Of a DNA stretch of 64,000 bases, positions 12,201 through 22,146 are shown piece after piece. The first letter of the stretch is position 1. Each line of letters starts with the position of its first letter. Location: NCBI GenBank assembly GCA_002794775.1, contig NBAY01000085.1:62001-126000 (forward strand). The letters are read 5' to 3'. The notes below the pieces were generated by a model, which was given only the letters and a program-made list of their open reading frames with translations, made no database searches and was not told the origin of the DNA. This stretch comes from Porodaedalea pini (taxonomy: Eukaryota; Basidiomycota; Agaricomycetes; Hymenochaetales; Hymenochaetaceae). A program made the translations under genes and the position numbers.

Positions 12201-13362
12201 GATCAAATTCCTGTTCACTGAAGACGTCCGTGAACTCTTTGACATAGTTTGGGACTTCCTCGAGCACCTGTTGTCTGACCTTCAGCGCTTTTCTTGGATC
12301 GGACTTAATGTACCTGTCCCAATCGAAGAGGAAGAGCTGATCACCGTCTTCAAGTTCCACCAAATCAAGGTTTTCGTCGGGGTCTGCATCAATGTCCTCT
12401 AGACTACGGATATAGCTGCATACATCGGGGCATCGATCGAATTCGATCATTGATTTTTGCCAGTCGATGTTGGGATTGTGCAGCTTTAACCATTCATGTC
12501 CGATGAACACATCTGTTTTCCCTAGATCTGTGACTGCGAAGTGGATGCGCTCTGAATGATCCTTAATTGTCATGCGCATTTCCACAAACTCTGTGATCGA
12601 GCCGTCCTTGTTGAGCGTGCCGTCAGCATTATAGACTCGGATTGGGATGGGTGTCTTTTTTGTCCTGATCTGATGCTTTTCGACGAAGGATCGGTTGATA
12701 CATGAGCCAGTGCAGCCACTGTCCAGTAGGGCATCTACCTTGAACTGGTTACCGGTGTCGGTCGTTTGAAGGAGAATCGGTACCATGAGCTGTTGCCCCC
12801 GAGACCCTCTTACGAACCGTTTCGGACCCCTCAGGTCCCTAACAGCTGCCACGGCATCTGATTCTTCTAGCGCAATGATTTGACGCACCGTCTCTTCATT
12901 CGCTTCAGCATGCCTCTGCTGTTTCATCCACACTCGGAGAGTCGTTAAAGCACTTTCGAGTTTATCCTCTTTGAGACGCTGTACCACCCATGGGGCAGTA
13001 AAGGGGACAGGGCAATCTCTCTGGGACTTCCTCTCAGCTTGTTTCGACGAGTTTTCATTTTTCACGGATTTCGGTTCAGTTCCGGCCAAGGAAGAAATAG
13101 AATTAAAAGATTCGGAATAGGGTTTTACATGATTTTTTGACACAGGAGTAGAACAAGATGATGAGGCAGAAGTGTTGTTACATGTAGGCATATCTACACT
13201 ACTAGCTACTGGTACAGGAACAGAAGGAATATTTTTGCGAGTGACATTGCTTTTTACATTTTTTTGTGTTTTATCTAAATTATCTACAGAGTCCATAGAA
13301 TTATCAAAAATGGCCGTTTGAAAAACCAAAACTGAACCTATCCCAGTCAGTGCCGTGTTCAC
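9223..13362 (-). CDS. pol: TE-2 pol polyprotein (one in-frame TGA)
   Basis: Encodes the retrotransposon's protease, reverse transcriptase, RNase H and integrase. From 13362: retropepsin with LLDSGCTGSCI, RT start (PFFFIKKKDSKL, YRRLNEMTVRNKYPLPLI), then TGA at 11713-11715. The same frame continues with VYMDDILIF (RT catalytic YxDD), RNase H (VEADSSHFTNGAI), integrase HHCC finger (NHHDSTLAGHP ... CDACQ), DDE core ([26 protein letters not shown]) and a C-terminal chromodomain (LKYLVHWKGYPNEERTWEP) that would target integration to methylated-histone chromatin. The frame overlaps the end of gag by 4 nt in the -1 frame, so it needs a frameshift or re-initiation; no AUG marks its start. The TGA sits where arginine is common, and this copy cannot make full Pol without readthrough. 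Confidence 0.93.
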
Positions 13363-14444
13363 TGCTGGGGCTCCGCAAAATCCAACTCCTGCTCAAAGAG
13401 CGCCTCCTCTTCTTCCTCCGCAAAGTCTGACTCCTTGAGCGTCGCGGTCTTGTCTGCCCAGACTTTTCTCTCTCGGGGTTCCATCCCCATCAACACAGCC
13501 CTTATCACCTTCTTCTGCATTGGGCAATTCCTCTGTAGATGCCCAGATTCTTTGCAGTAGTAGCAGAGTCCTGCTTTCCTCAGCTCTTCGAGTGAGATGT
13601 CCATCGGCTTCCCCATGCCTCCGTATGTGACTCTGGTGGCATCGTGCCTTTCGGGGATTCTAGGTGCAAATGTCTGGGCAGGTTTTGGTGGGGGTGCCTG
13701 AGGTCTGGACGGGGCAGCGCACATTTGTTCAATGGCTTTCATCTGACGTCTAGCGTTGTCAAATCGAATGGCTTTTTCTTGCCAGCCTTTGTACGTGGTT
13801 GGGACTGTGTCACTCATTTCGATCCGGTATACGATCTCTCTATCCAAGGCTTTCGTCAGTTTGTGGATGAGGGTGTCATCATTTTTGGCGTCATCGCTGT
13901 ATCCTGCCGCACGGCGATAGATATCGAACTGCTGGAAGAATTGGTCGGCTGTGATGTCCCGGGTGTGTTTCCAGCTGTCCAATTTCTGCATGGCGTTCAT
14001 GCGTTCGTTCGGATCTCCGAACGCTTTCTCCAGTTGTTCATTGAACTTCTGGCGACTGACGAGTGAAAAGATCAGATAGCTGTCCATTTTGATGCTTTCC
14101 AGGAAGTTCTGTGCCCAGAGTGTGGCCGAGCCTTCCGTCATGAACAATAACACGAAAAGGAAGTAGTCCTTGTCGTTCACGAAGTCCTCTGCGTTAGCTT
14201 CAACGTAAAGGGTGATGGCACGTTCGAACTTCTTATAGTCTCGCCCGTTGAATGCCTCGGGTTTGGCGATGTGTCTTCCTCCACTGCGGCTTGTTGGTGG
14301 AGGGACAGGTGCTGCTGTGGCTGCTGTCGTGGGGGTTGCTAGTAATCCCAGGCCATGTAGCGCGTTGATGATCTCCTGCATCATGTCATTTGAGATCGTC
14401 GGAGCTCCGGCCGCTGGCGCGACTGGGGCTTGGGGTTCCGCCAT
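13359..14444 (-). CDS. gag: TE-2 gag
   Basis: Intact 361-aa ORF. A low-complexity Ala/Pro N-terminus (1-60) is followed by the capsid domain (about 65-230: HIAKPEAFNGRDYKKFERA, TLWAQNFLESI) and a CCHC zinc knuckle CYYCKESGHLQRNC (about 298-311) for RNA binding. The acidic tail ends EPQQ then TGA (13359-13361). Gag particles package element RNA and carry out reverse transcription in the cytoplasm. Pol follows in the -1 frame with a 4-nt overlap. The ATG at 14444 fits the alignment with TE-1 gag. No lesion was seen. Confidence 0.93.
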   Translation of the reverse strand: MAEPQAPVAPAAGAPTISNDMMQEIINALHGLGLLATPTTAATAAPVPPPTSRSGGRHIAKPEAFNGRDYKKFERAITLYVEANAEDFVNDKDYFLFVLLFMTEGSATLWAQNFLESIKMDSYLIFSLVSRQKFNEQLEKAFGDPNERMNAMQKLDSWKHTRDITADQFFQQFDIYRRAAGYSDDAKNDDTLIHKLTKALDREIVYRIEMSDTVPTTYKGWQEKAIRFDNARRQMKAIEQMCAAPSRPQAPPPKPAQTFAPRIPERHDATRVTYGGMGKPMDISLEELRKAGLCYYCKESGHLQRNCPMQKKVIRAVLMGMEPRERKVWADKTATLKESDFAEEEEEALFEQELDFAEPQQ

Positions 14445-15299
14445 GATAGGCGATGGTGTTGGTGATGAGTGGGGTGGTTGGTGGGCTCCTAGCTCGTCGT
14501 CTAGGCGTACTAGGTCGTCGTCGGTCAGTGGTGGTAGTTGTGCGAGGACAGCGTCGGCAGTGTCTTCTGGTGGTGTATTCCACCGCTGTGCCGCTGATCC
14601 AGACGGTCAAGCGTACGGGTGTGGAGCCAGCTCAAATCAGAAACAACACTGCCAGCTGACAGGTGGTGCGGACGCCTGCGGATCTGATTGAGCGCTGTAA
14701 CAAAATTCCAGATGTGGTGGTCGACTTTCACTTGCTGATCAAACCTGGATCTTCCTCTGTGAAGACTCCAACAGGCGCCAAGGGACCTTTCCGAAGATCA
14801 CCCCCAAGGCCTGGTAGCTACTCTCGAGTGGGTCGGACTCAACGTTACCCCCTCTCAAACGAGCGCTGGTTGATCGAATAGAAAGAGGACGGCGGGTTAT
14901 GAAATGAGTGAGTTTAATAATGAAGGTAAAGAATTAACAACGTATCGGCCTGATCGATGCACGTGAGATTGATCTGAGAACAGGTGTGGGTCGAAGCGAT
15001 CGTAGTCGGGGTCGCAGTCCAAGTCGTCGGACGCATCGGATAAGAATGTTGGTCTAGAGTTCGGGGTTACGGACAGGTAGTGGACGGTTTTGAGATTGTT
15101 GGACAAGATGGGGGTTGAGAGTGATGATGATAGATAGTAGGAAGAGTTCAATGGTGAGAGTGATTTGCAGGGTACAGGTAAAGGTGTAGATGGTAGCACG
15201 GTAGAGAGATTGTTGTCGGTAGGAGATGCGAATGTTCAGAGCCAGCTTGGTGTCGGTGACTGAGAATGCGCAAGGCGGTAGGGGTAAGTTTCGACCTTG
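14445..15299 (-). other. TE-2 5' leader
   Basis: 855 nt between the 5' LTR and the gag ATG. Only short ORFs occur and none resembles a known domain. The PBS is at its upstream end. It is long for a leader, so a short upstream peptide or packaging signal is possible, but nothing specific is visible. Confidence 0.6.
15287..15297 (-). promoter_or_regulatory. TE-2 primer binding site, self-priming type
   Basis: Two nucleotides after the 5' LTR the minus strand reads AGGTCGAAACT. It is an exact 11-nt complement of AGTTTCGACCT in the LTR (15456-15466), which lies about 35 nt after a TATATAAG box (15494-15501, minus strand), where the RNA should begin. This matches the Tf1/sushi self-priming arrangement. 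Confidence 0.8.
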
Positions 15300-15748
15300 T
15301 GTCAGCGACGGACTACGGGTACGCAAGGGGTAGCCGGGTCGTGCGGAACTCAGTCAGAGGAGGAGGGAGAAGAGAGAGAGAACGGTGAGCCAGGGGAACT
15401 GACACAGTGCAGAGGTAAGGGGACAGCTTCTGGACGTAGCCAGGTAGAATTGACCAGGTCGAAACTAAGGGATAAGTACAGGAGGACTACCTACTTATAT
15501 ACCCTGCAGCGGCTGCGCACGGACCAGGGAATTAGCTACTACATAAAGATAGATGAAAGAATGTCGTGGAACTTCGTAGAACAATAGCGTCATAGTATCA
15601 GTCAGCGAATAATGACAGTGTGAGAAAGGGGCGTAATGGATATGAGTAAGTCGAAATAGGTGTGATTAGTAATGAGTGGATAAGATATGATAAGATAAGA
15701 TAAGGGAAAATGATAAGAGAATAAAATAATTAAAAAGCATCCATGACA
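15300..15748 (-). repeat. TE-2 5' LTR (449 bp)
   Basis: Plus-strand reading TGTCAGCGACGG to CATCCATGACA. The minus strand carries TATATAAG at 15494-15501 and the putative RNA start near 15466. The TSD CTCAG follows at 15749-15753. Confidence 0.96.
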
Positions 15749-16349
15749 CTCAGCCAGTGACAAGTGCGATGGGCCTTATACCTCAGTCGGTTCAAGTTCA
15801 AAATCGAATACCGGCCTGGCACAAGGAACACTAGAGCAGATGCACTATCAAGAAGGCCCGACTATGAAAATGGACAGCCAGAAAAGGAAATCAGGACAAT
15901 ACTGCCCGCAGAGAATTTTGTCAACCCAGAAGCAGACATACAAACCATCAGGATAACAGCAGTGGGCCTAGATGATGAACTTGGAAACAGGATCAAAGCA
16001 GCATATGAGACCAATGCTTGGAAACAATGGGAAAAGTGACCTGAAGGAGAATTTACAAATGGGTATTGGTGGCATGGGAGCCGTGTGATGCTCCCACCCA
16101 CCGAAACTGAAATCTTAACAGAAATCGTATGAAGGAATCACGATGTCCGAATGGCAGGACCCGACAAAACAATCAAACGGATCAAACAGAGCTACTGGTG
16201 GCCAAAAATGGATGACTGGATCACAGAATACATACAAAGCTGCAAGATATGCCAACAAACAAAGGCTTGGCGAGGAGCAACACAGCCCCCATTACAGCCA
16301 TTACCAGTGGCAGAGGGACCATGGCAAGAAATCACAATGGACTACATTA
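15749..16349 (+). pseudogene. pol: TE-3 fragment 2: RNase H end and integrase N-terminal part
   Basis: Begins with the duplicated CTCAG, then continues the RNase H frame ([31 protein letters not shown]). The integrase zinc-finger region follows (RMAGPDKTIKRIKQSYWWP, SCKICQQTKAW) up to GPWQEITMDYI at 16349, where the solo LTR begins. In-frame TGA stops lie at 15758, 16037 and 16130 (first base), each where CGA is plausible. The frame is otherwise open. Confidence 0.88.
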
Positions 16350-16791
16350 TGTTAGGTGGGAGTCTGGGAGATGACTCGGACTGGACAGGTCTCAGCTGAC
16401 TGTAGTCTGGGACGTGCTATACTCGAGCGGGAACTCGGGACATGCTATACTCAGGATAGGTTGTCACGGAGGTAGGAGGATTAATACAGTATACTCTACT
16501 ACAGGAGGGGGACGGGGTCTCACCTAGGTTGTCACAGAGGTAGGAGGAAAAGCAGAACAGGTGTTCAGATGCGATTCCTCTTCCTTATATACAGTGATCA
16601 TCTCATGAGAACCGGTTGTCCCATTGTCTAAGATTACATAAAGGGAGTGGAATGGAACGAATGAAGGTCATGTGAAAAGAGTGTGGGAAATGATTGAAAA
16701 AGATGATTAATTATAATGAAAAGGAGTGATTAAAAGAAAAGAAATGATAAAAAGGAAAAAATAAAGGAAAGGAAAAGTTTGAGTCCTGACA
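16350..16791 (-). repeat. Solo LTR of family TE-1 (442 bp) with 5-bp target duplication
   Basis: TGTTAGGTGGG to AGTCCTGACA in plus reading, homologous to the LTRs at 2927-3320 and 7986-8409. It is flanked by CATTA at 16345-16349 and 16792-16796. Deleting it and one CATTA restores the integrase frame DYI-TGL of TE-3. The self-primer AAAAGCAGAAC is at 16548-16558. No internal sequence remains, as expected after recombination between two LTRs. Confidence 0.95.
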
Positions 16792-16796
16792 CATTA

Positions 16797-17893
16797 CTGG
16801 TCTCCCACGAACAGGAGCAGGGCTAGATGCAGTCCTGGTGGTGGTTGACCAGTTCTCCAAGATGGGAATTTTCATCCCAACAGTGAAAACTGCCACATCA
16901 GCAGACACTGCGAGGCTAATGGTGCAATATGTGTACAGCAAACACGGTACGCCAAAAACAGTCCTCAGTGATCGAGGACCACAATTTGCCAGCCAGTTTA
17001 CAGGTGCAGTCAATAAGGCTCTGGGCATCGAATGACTGCTCAGCACTGCCTATCATCCACAAACTGATGGACAAACAGAGCGTTTAAATCAGGAACTAGA
17101 ACAGCACCTACGCTGCTACGCTACCTATCAGCAGGAAAACTGGGATGAATATCTGCCTCTTGCAGAATTTGCATACAACAACTGAGAGCATAGTGCCACG
17201 AGGAAAGCACCTTTCGAAATAGTGTATGGCAGAGTACCAGAACTAGAGTACAAAAGGCCTACACGTGAAGAAGCCTTTGCACCCACAGCCACAGCTGAAG
17301 AAGCACAACAGGAGGTTCGAGAAGCATTGTCTCGAGCACACGAGCAGATGAAATGATCAGCGGACAAACACTGAGGAAAGATGCCGAGCTTCGAAATCGG
17401 GGATCAGGTACTCTTAGATGCAAGAAACATAGCACTGTTAGTACCCAGCAGGAAACTAGCAGAATGCAATGTGGGGCCATACAAGATTATCGCACAACAT
17501 GGGCCAGTCAACTACAAACTGGATATGCCAAAGAAATTGCACATACACCCAGTATTCTATGCAGGATTACTTATCCCATGGAAAGAAAAGAACTACCCAG
17601 GATGGCCAACACGAACCAGGCCAGGACCAGAAATAGTAGCAGGTGACGAAGAGTACAAAGTTGAACGGATCAAAGATTGCGAGTACCACGGCAGAAAGTG
17701 GAAATACCTGGTCAAATGGGTAGGTTACCCCAGCCAAGAAAATACATGGGAACCACTATCAAACCTAGAAAATGCTGCTGGGAAGGTCGAGGAATATCAC
17801 AGAAAGAACAAGAACACACCAAAGCCTGAAGGAGTCAATCAATGGATTGCAAGACATACCGAGGCACGAGGTGCCACCATACCAGGAAGGTGA
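16797..17893 (+). pseudogene. pol: TE-3 fragment 3: integrase core and chromodomain
   Basis: Encodes the integrase DDE core ([38 protein letters not shown]), the GPY-like region (FEIGDQVLLDARNI, KLAECNVGPYKII) and a chromodomain (EYKVERIKDCEYHG ... LVKWVGYPSQENTWEP), ending at 17893. TGA stops at 17033, 17183, 17354 and 17372 (first base) interrupt an otherwise continuous frame. The first reads [15 protein letters not shown], where chromoviruses usually carry an arginine. Confidence 0.92.
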
Positions 17894-18890
17894 AGAATTC
17901 CAGTCACCAGCCGGGACTACGGGTACCTGGTTATGCACAAATGGCATTGGAGGGCAAACCGTCAACTGGACCAATGAACAATGGCCCTACAACACACATC
18001 ACCACTGTTCTAACCAACCTTAAACACCCAATGGTGGACGCAGGAATATGAAGATTGGATTGCTACCAAAGAAGATCAACTACCTACAACAGTGCAGGGG
18101 ATAACCACCCAATTACCAGACATGGGTGACAGAAGCAGACAAAAGCACTTGTGGAGCATTCCAAGGGACGGCCTAAGTAGGCCAGAGTAAAAAGGGGAAT
18201 AAAATGGGTCCGAAACAACCTTAAACTACCAATGTCCGCAACAACATAAAACTACCTGCAAGCAGCAAGCAGGGAAAATAATGATGGACATACTTGGAAC
18301 TAGGAACCAAGGGAAAGAATGACTAGGAAATGTCTGCAATGACACTAAACTACCACTTAGGTTTTCAACAGCAACAGGCAATGCATCACAGGACACAGGA
18401 AATGGTTCAAGCCCATTTACTCCCACTGGAGCGGTATGGGGTGCTGCAAGGTGTAGCAAGGAGGATTCCCCATCGTACCTCGCGGATGGAAGCTAGCCAT
18501 AATAATGAGGAAACATACGATTTGCGGTGCAGAAACAAGACCGCCTTTGAAATGAGCGCACCTGAAGGACATAGCAACCTATCAAAACAGAACAGCACAT
18601 CAGGACATTGCTAGCACTAATGCCTGACCCACCGAGACCCACTCCAAGGTTTAAGCCCTACCTACAAGAATCAGTTATCAATAACACCAAGATTCTCGAG
18701 AAAGGGGATGCTTATGAACATGAGCATATGCTGGGAAGAACAAGTACCACATACTACATGAGCATGTTGAATGGCAACACACAGCAAGCCATACCAAACC
18801 ATGCAGGGAAGAATAAGTACCGCAACAAACAGCAATTATTTGGTCTTCAGTCCTCCTTTCAGTCCGGAATTACGACCTTTAGGGGGGGAT
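17894..18890 (+). other. TE-3 region between pol and 3' LTR
   Basis: About 1 kb with no recognisable domain. It ends in a purine-rich tract (AGGGGGGGA, 18881-18889) directly before the LTR start, as expected for second-strand priming. Short ORFs here, such as 18330-18614, resemble nothing known. Confidence 0.6.
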
Positions 18891-20291
18891 TGTTACAAGA
18901 AATTGCTATTTCAGGAAGGATCAGCAGATCGACATGGGATCGACAGGATCAACAACAAACCAATTTGCCTACCAGCCAGAATTCGGCCAGGAGGCACCCG
19001 CAACAGTCTATGACAAAGCCAGGAAGCGAGCGCAAGAAGCATATCGAACAGCATGGCCACACCGAAGTGATAAAACGCACCTACCTGAATCCATGGAGTT
19101 GTGCAACTTCTGTCGGGAGCTATACCATTACTCATGGGCAGCACACGAGTGAATCTTCCTACACATCCTGGAAGCAGTATCCATACAGAACACAATGCTC
19201 ATTGCCTCACAGCACAGACCGCTCAGCGAACATCAGCAAGAGCCAGTTATGCAGGAAAGGATGAGTACTGCATACATGCATGAGCTCAAATGGTGGCTAG
19301 CAGATGAACAAATGTACGCAGCACTAGCAGGCCTTACGGTATGGATCACACAAAGGGAACACCACTGACAATGTGGCCGATGGGCAATCCTTCTCGACTG
19401 GCCAATCACTACCTGCCAGACACAACAGGAAGCGCATCATGAACTCTGGGAACTCAGAGATGAAATCATCAATGACCTCATCACTACATGGCGAAGGGGC
19501 TTCGATGGCTACTTAACAGTAGACCGTCATGCCACCCAAACCTACTATGGAGTACAACTCAAAGTGGTAATTGGCATCGATGTAGCACCTAGCAAAGTTG
19601 GCTTAACAACAGGATACACCCAGGTCTACGAAGAACGCCTAATGGCGGCAACCAGACTAGTGGACGATAGAAGCAGTGAAGGAAACCCATTACCAGTCCC
19701 TGCATCAGGAGGAAGCCAGACAGGCACCACCGAATCTACCGACCAACTGATGGATGACTCATCCCTGGAAAGGGAATAGATGAGACTCTCGGAACCAAGT
19801 GGCTATTTATAGCACAGTGACATCACCATGATGCAATACTCCACACTGGTGGGGTAAAGCATGGGAACTTTGGAGCAAGCAGTGCAAGTGGCTATTTATA
19901 GCACCCAACGATGTCATAGTGGAGCAGAAGGTTCTAGGAATTACTGCAGATCGCGGGAGAAGTGGAGAAGCCACTCCCCGACTAGTTAGAATTAGGTTAG
20001 CTGTGGAGCTAAGGTTCAAAGAACCCAAACTCTATAAAGAGGCAAGCAGGAGCACCCTTGTCTCCTCAGCAAAATTCTTCTGCCTTTGACACGTCTTCAA
20101 TACTAGTTCAACTTGAGCCCACAGCTCGCTGCTATTACTGTTATTCTCCTGCTAAGACCAAGCGCTCAACAAGCCAATCACCCCTCCATACGACTAGCTC
20201 AAGAACGCTTACCTCGAGTCTTTGAGAAGGACGTCTACTAGTTCCAGTACGTTGGACAGATTAGTCACCTGTTCCGACACTGGTCCTAACA
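18891..20291 (+). repeat. TE-3 3' LTR (about 1401 bp)
   Basis: Begins TGTTACAAG after a polypurine tract and ends CCTAACA at 20291, giving terminal TGTTA/TAACA inverted repeats. It contains promoter-like sequence: CTCTATAAAGAGGC near 20031, and two copies of a 20-bp stretch with the core CTATTTATAG at 19796-19815 and 19885-19904. Long LTRs of this kind are usual for some basidiomycete chromoviruses. The right boundary is inferred from the terminal repeat alone, since the 5' LTR lies outside the window. Confidence 0.7.
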
Positions 20292-20915
20292 GTTTGCAGA
20301 GAGCGGACATGATCTGACTAGCTTGTCTGAGCACATTTGCACCTGCTACTGATAGTATGTGAAAGTTATTCATTCCCCTGGATTCCTTCGGATCCTTTTA
20401 GGTTCTGTGTTTGGCATCGCAGGGTCAAGACTTGAGTGGCCTTAAGGTCGAAGGCGTAGACGTGGAAAGGGGGGGGGGGGTCACTCTTTCTGAAGTCTCT
20501 GCTAGTGTTGAGGGTTAAAACTTCAGAAATCCGAAGTTGGAATCGGCGCTCGGAACCTCTGAAGTATATCCGAAAAAGGCCGACGTGGACCCACAGATAT
20601 GCAATGTCTGACGCGAATATGACGCAGACAAAACTGCATATGGAGATCATAGAGTTAATAGTATAAAGTAGCAAGTGAAGCAGCGAGGAACGAAACTAAA
20701 GCAGAGACCAAGCCATTACTGTAACTCACAATTTTTCAAAATGTCAAGCATCTTAGGGAGCCTCACAGGCGGAAGCGAAGTGAGTCGCTCATCCTCAGTC
20801 GTCTGTCTTACTATCTTATAGCGACTTGTAGACAGCTCGCCCAGCCAGTTAGCACTCCCCTCTATCCTTATCCTCCGCCGCACCCACTGACTACGCCTTG
20901 CACATAGGATCGGAT
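20292..20915. other. Intergenic, no gene recognised
   Basis: Single-copy sequence right of the retrotransposon nest, with an 11-bp G run near 20468. No convincing ORF or RNA gene was seen. The last 150 bp may be promoter and leader of the small gene at 20916. Confidence 0.5.
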
Positions 20916-21196
20916 ATGAGCAGTGCATCGCCAGGCTCAACGGATGAGAACCGCGAGCACACTCAGCAACAGATCGACAAGCGCAACGATGACAGCAACT
21001 GGTCGACGGAGAGCGTCGCCGGGAGCTCTGTGGGTGGAAGTGCGAAGCAAGACGAGACCGTGCTCAGGAGCCATAAGGTATGTCTCCATAATTCATGCCT
21101 TTTCCTAAAATTCACAAAGAGAGCTGAACACACATTGATGCACGAATGTTGCAGGCCGCCCCGACGAGTGGGTCAAGGTCAGAGCCACTTGTATAG
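20916..21196 (+). CDS. Small hypothetical protein (67 aa, two exons)
   Basis: Exon 1 20916-21077 and exon 2 21155-21196, with a 77-bp GT-AG intron (GTATGT ... TTGCAG). The product is hydrophilic, rich in Ser, Asp, Glu and Gln, starts MSSASPGSTDENREH and ends SGSRSEPLV. No signal peptide, membrane segment or known domain is visible. The codon-level splice is clean and the sequence is low-complexity, like many small fungal proteins of unknown role. It could also be the 5' part of a longer gene with further exons, but no continuation was found before the convergent MRPL20. Function unknown. Confidence 0.4.
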
Positions 21197-21558
21197 GTTT
21201 GATGGCTTGGAGACGGAGAGTCAAAATTGGCGATATAGGAATACTGCATCATGTTTTCTTCCGACGTGAAATGGACGGCAGGGACGGAAAAAACCGTTGC
21301 AAATTCAAAGAAGTGGTAGCCAAGAATCTGCAGCCTTTACCTCTTTGTATCAATAGTATCAAAGCAAGACTATGAATGTTGCCAGGAAGGGGGTTTACGA
21401 TTGCAGCGGCCAGTGTTCCTCCAATTATTTCAATTGTAAGTGAATAAATGAAGATGGCAGAGATTAAGACGGGTAAACTGAAAGGCCCTTCGTTCAATGA
21501 TTTTTCAAGCACGCCGTCGAAAGAAAAAAAAAACGCACCGGGAAAAACGCGACGACCA

Positions 21559-22146
21559 TTACCAAAACTCTCTCCTCTTTTTCTTCACCGCCATCACCAT
21601 CGACTTCTGCTCGCCCCATTTTGATCGTATCTCCTCGTGCTGCGTTGTTATCTTTTCAATAGCCGCATTTTTGCTCTTTTTGTCGAGCGGGACTTCTTGA
21701 GCGACAAGAAAAGGCGGGCAGTTAAACTGCTTGGCGAGGCGCATACGCGTGTAGTAAGTAGGATTCGAGGCCCGAAGTTCCCGCATCTGGGCAAAGTCGG
21801 CGTCGGTGAGAACTCTGTTGTTTGGGAATTTGCGCTCGTTACGCATTCGTGGCGGCACTGGAACAGTTGTGTGCTGCGCAGAGGATGCTGATTCGGCTGC
21901 GGCATCGCTTGGGCGCAGTAAAGGGGAGGCAGGGAGAACGGTAGTTGAAAAAGGTGAAGGCGCAGTTGGCGGCGGGCGATGAATGAACGTCACTCCATCT
22001 GGGAGATGCGCAACCTCAGCATTTGGACTGCTGCAGACGGGATCGATTATCTTTGTTGGTGGCTTGACTGGCCTCCTCGTCGCGTAGCTCCGTGCAAAAC
22101 TCCTGAGCGACAATGGCGAGCGCAGCTTCATGCTGACCTGTGACAT
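21559..22146 (-). CDS. MRPL20: Mitochondrial large-subunit ribosomal protein L20 (mL58)
   Basis: A 195-aa single-exon ORF. It opens with a Ser/Arg-rich presequence (MSQVSMKLRSPLSLRSFARS) expected to direct mitochondrial import. The conserved C-terminal half has the family pattern PPRMRNERKFPNNRVLTDADF, then MRELRASNPTYYTRMRLAKQF, and a basic end (VKKKRREFW). The family (yeast Mrpl20) is a fungal-specific component of the mitochondrial 54S subunit. The gene is divergent from cullin-1, with about 250 bp between the two ATGs as a shared promoter region. No lesions. Family assignment rests on the motif pattern and presequence. Confidence 0.8.
   Translation of the reverse strand: MSQVSMKLRSPLSLRSFARSYATRRPVKPPTKIIDPVCSSPNAEVAHLPDGVTFIHRPPPTAPSPFSTTVLPASPLLRPSDAAAESASSAQHTTVPVPPRMRNERKFPNNRVLTDADFAQMRELRASNPTYYTRMRLAKQFNCPPFLVAQEVPLDKKSKNAAIEKITTQHEEIRSKWGEQKSMVMAVKKKRREFW

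Larger units (their letters stand above)
8763..15748 (-). mobile_element. TE-2: near-intact Ty3/Gypsy chromovirus (6986 bp), minus strand
   Basis: Two 449-bp LTRs (8763-9211 and 15300-15748) differ at three positions by direct reading (about 99.3% identical), so the insertion is young. The target duplication CTCAG is at 8758-8762 and 15749-15753, and removing the element restores the RNase H frame of TE-3. The gag (13359-14444) and pol (9223-13362) frames are complete except for one TGA in RT. A polypurine tract (GAGGGGAGGG on the minus strand, about 9215-9225) precedes the 3' LTR, and a self-priming PBS follows the 5' LTR. Integrase ends in a chromodomain. Confidence 0.96.

Noticed and set aside
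18608..19264. 218-codon ORF
   Set aside because: It crosses the purine tract and start of the TE-3 LTR and has no recognisable domain; chance opening in low-TGA sequence.
20366..20674. Minus-strand ORF of 102 codons
   Set aside because: Runs through a G homopolymer, lacks any motif and neighbours a transposon edge.
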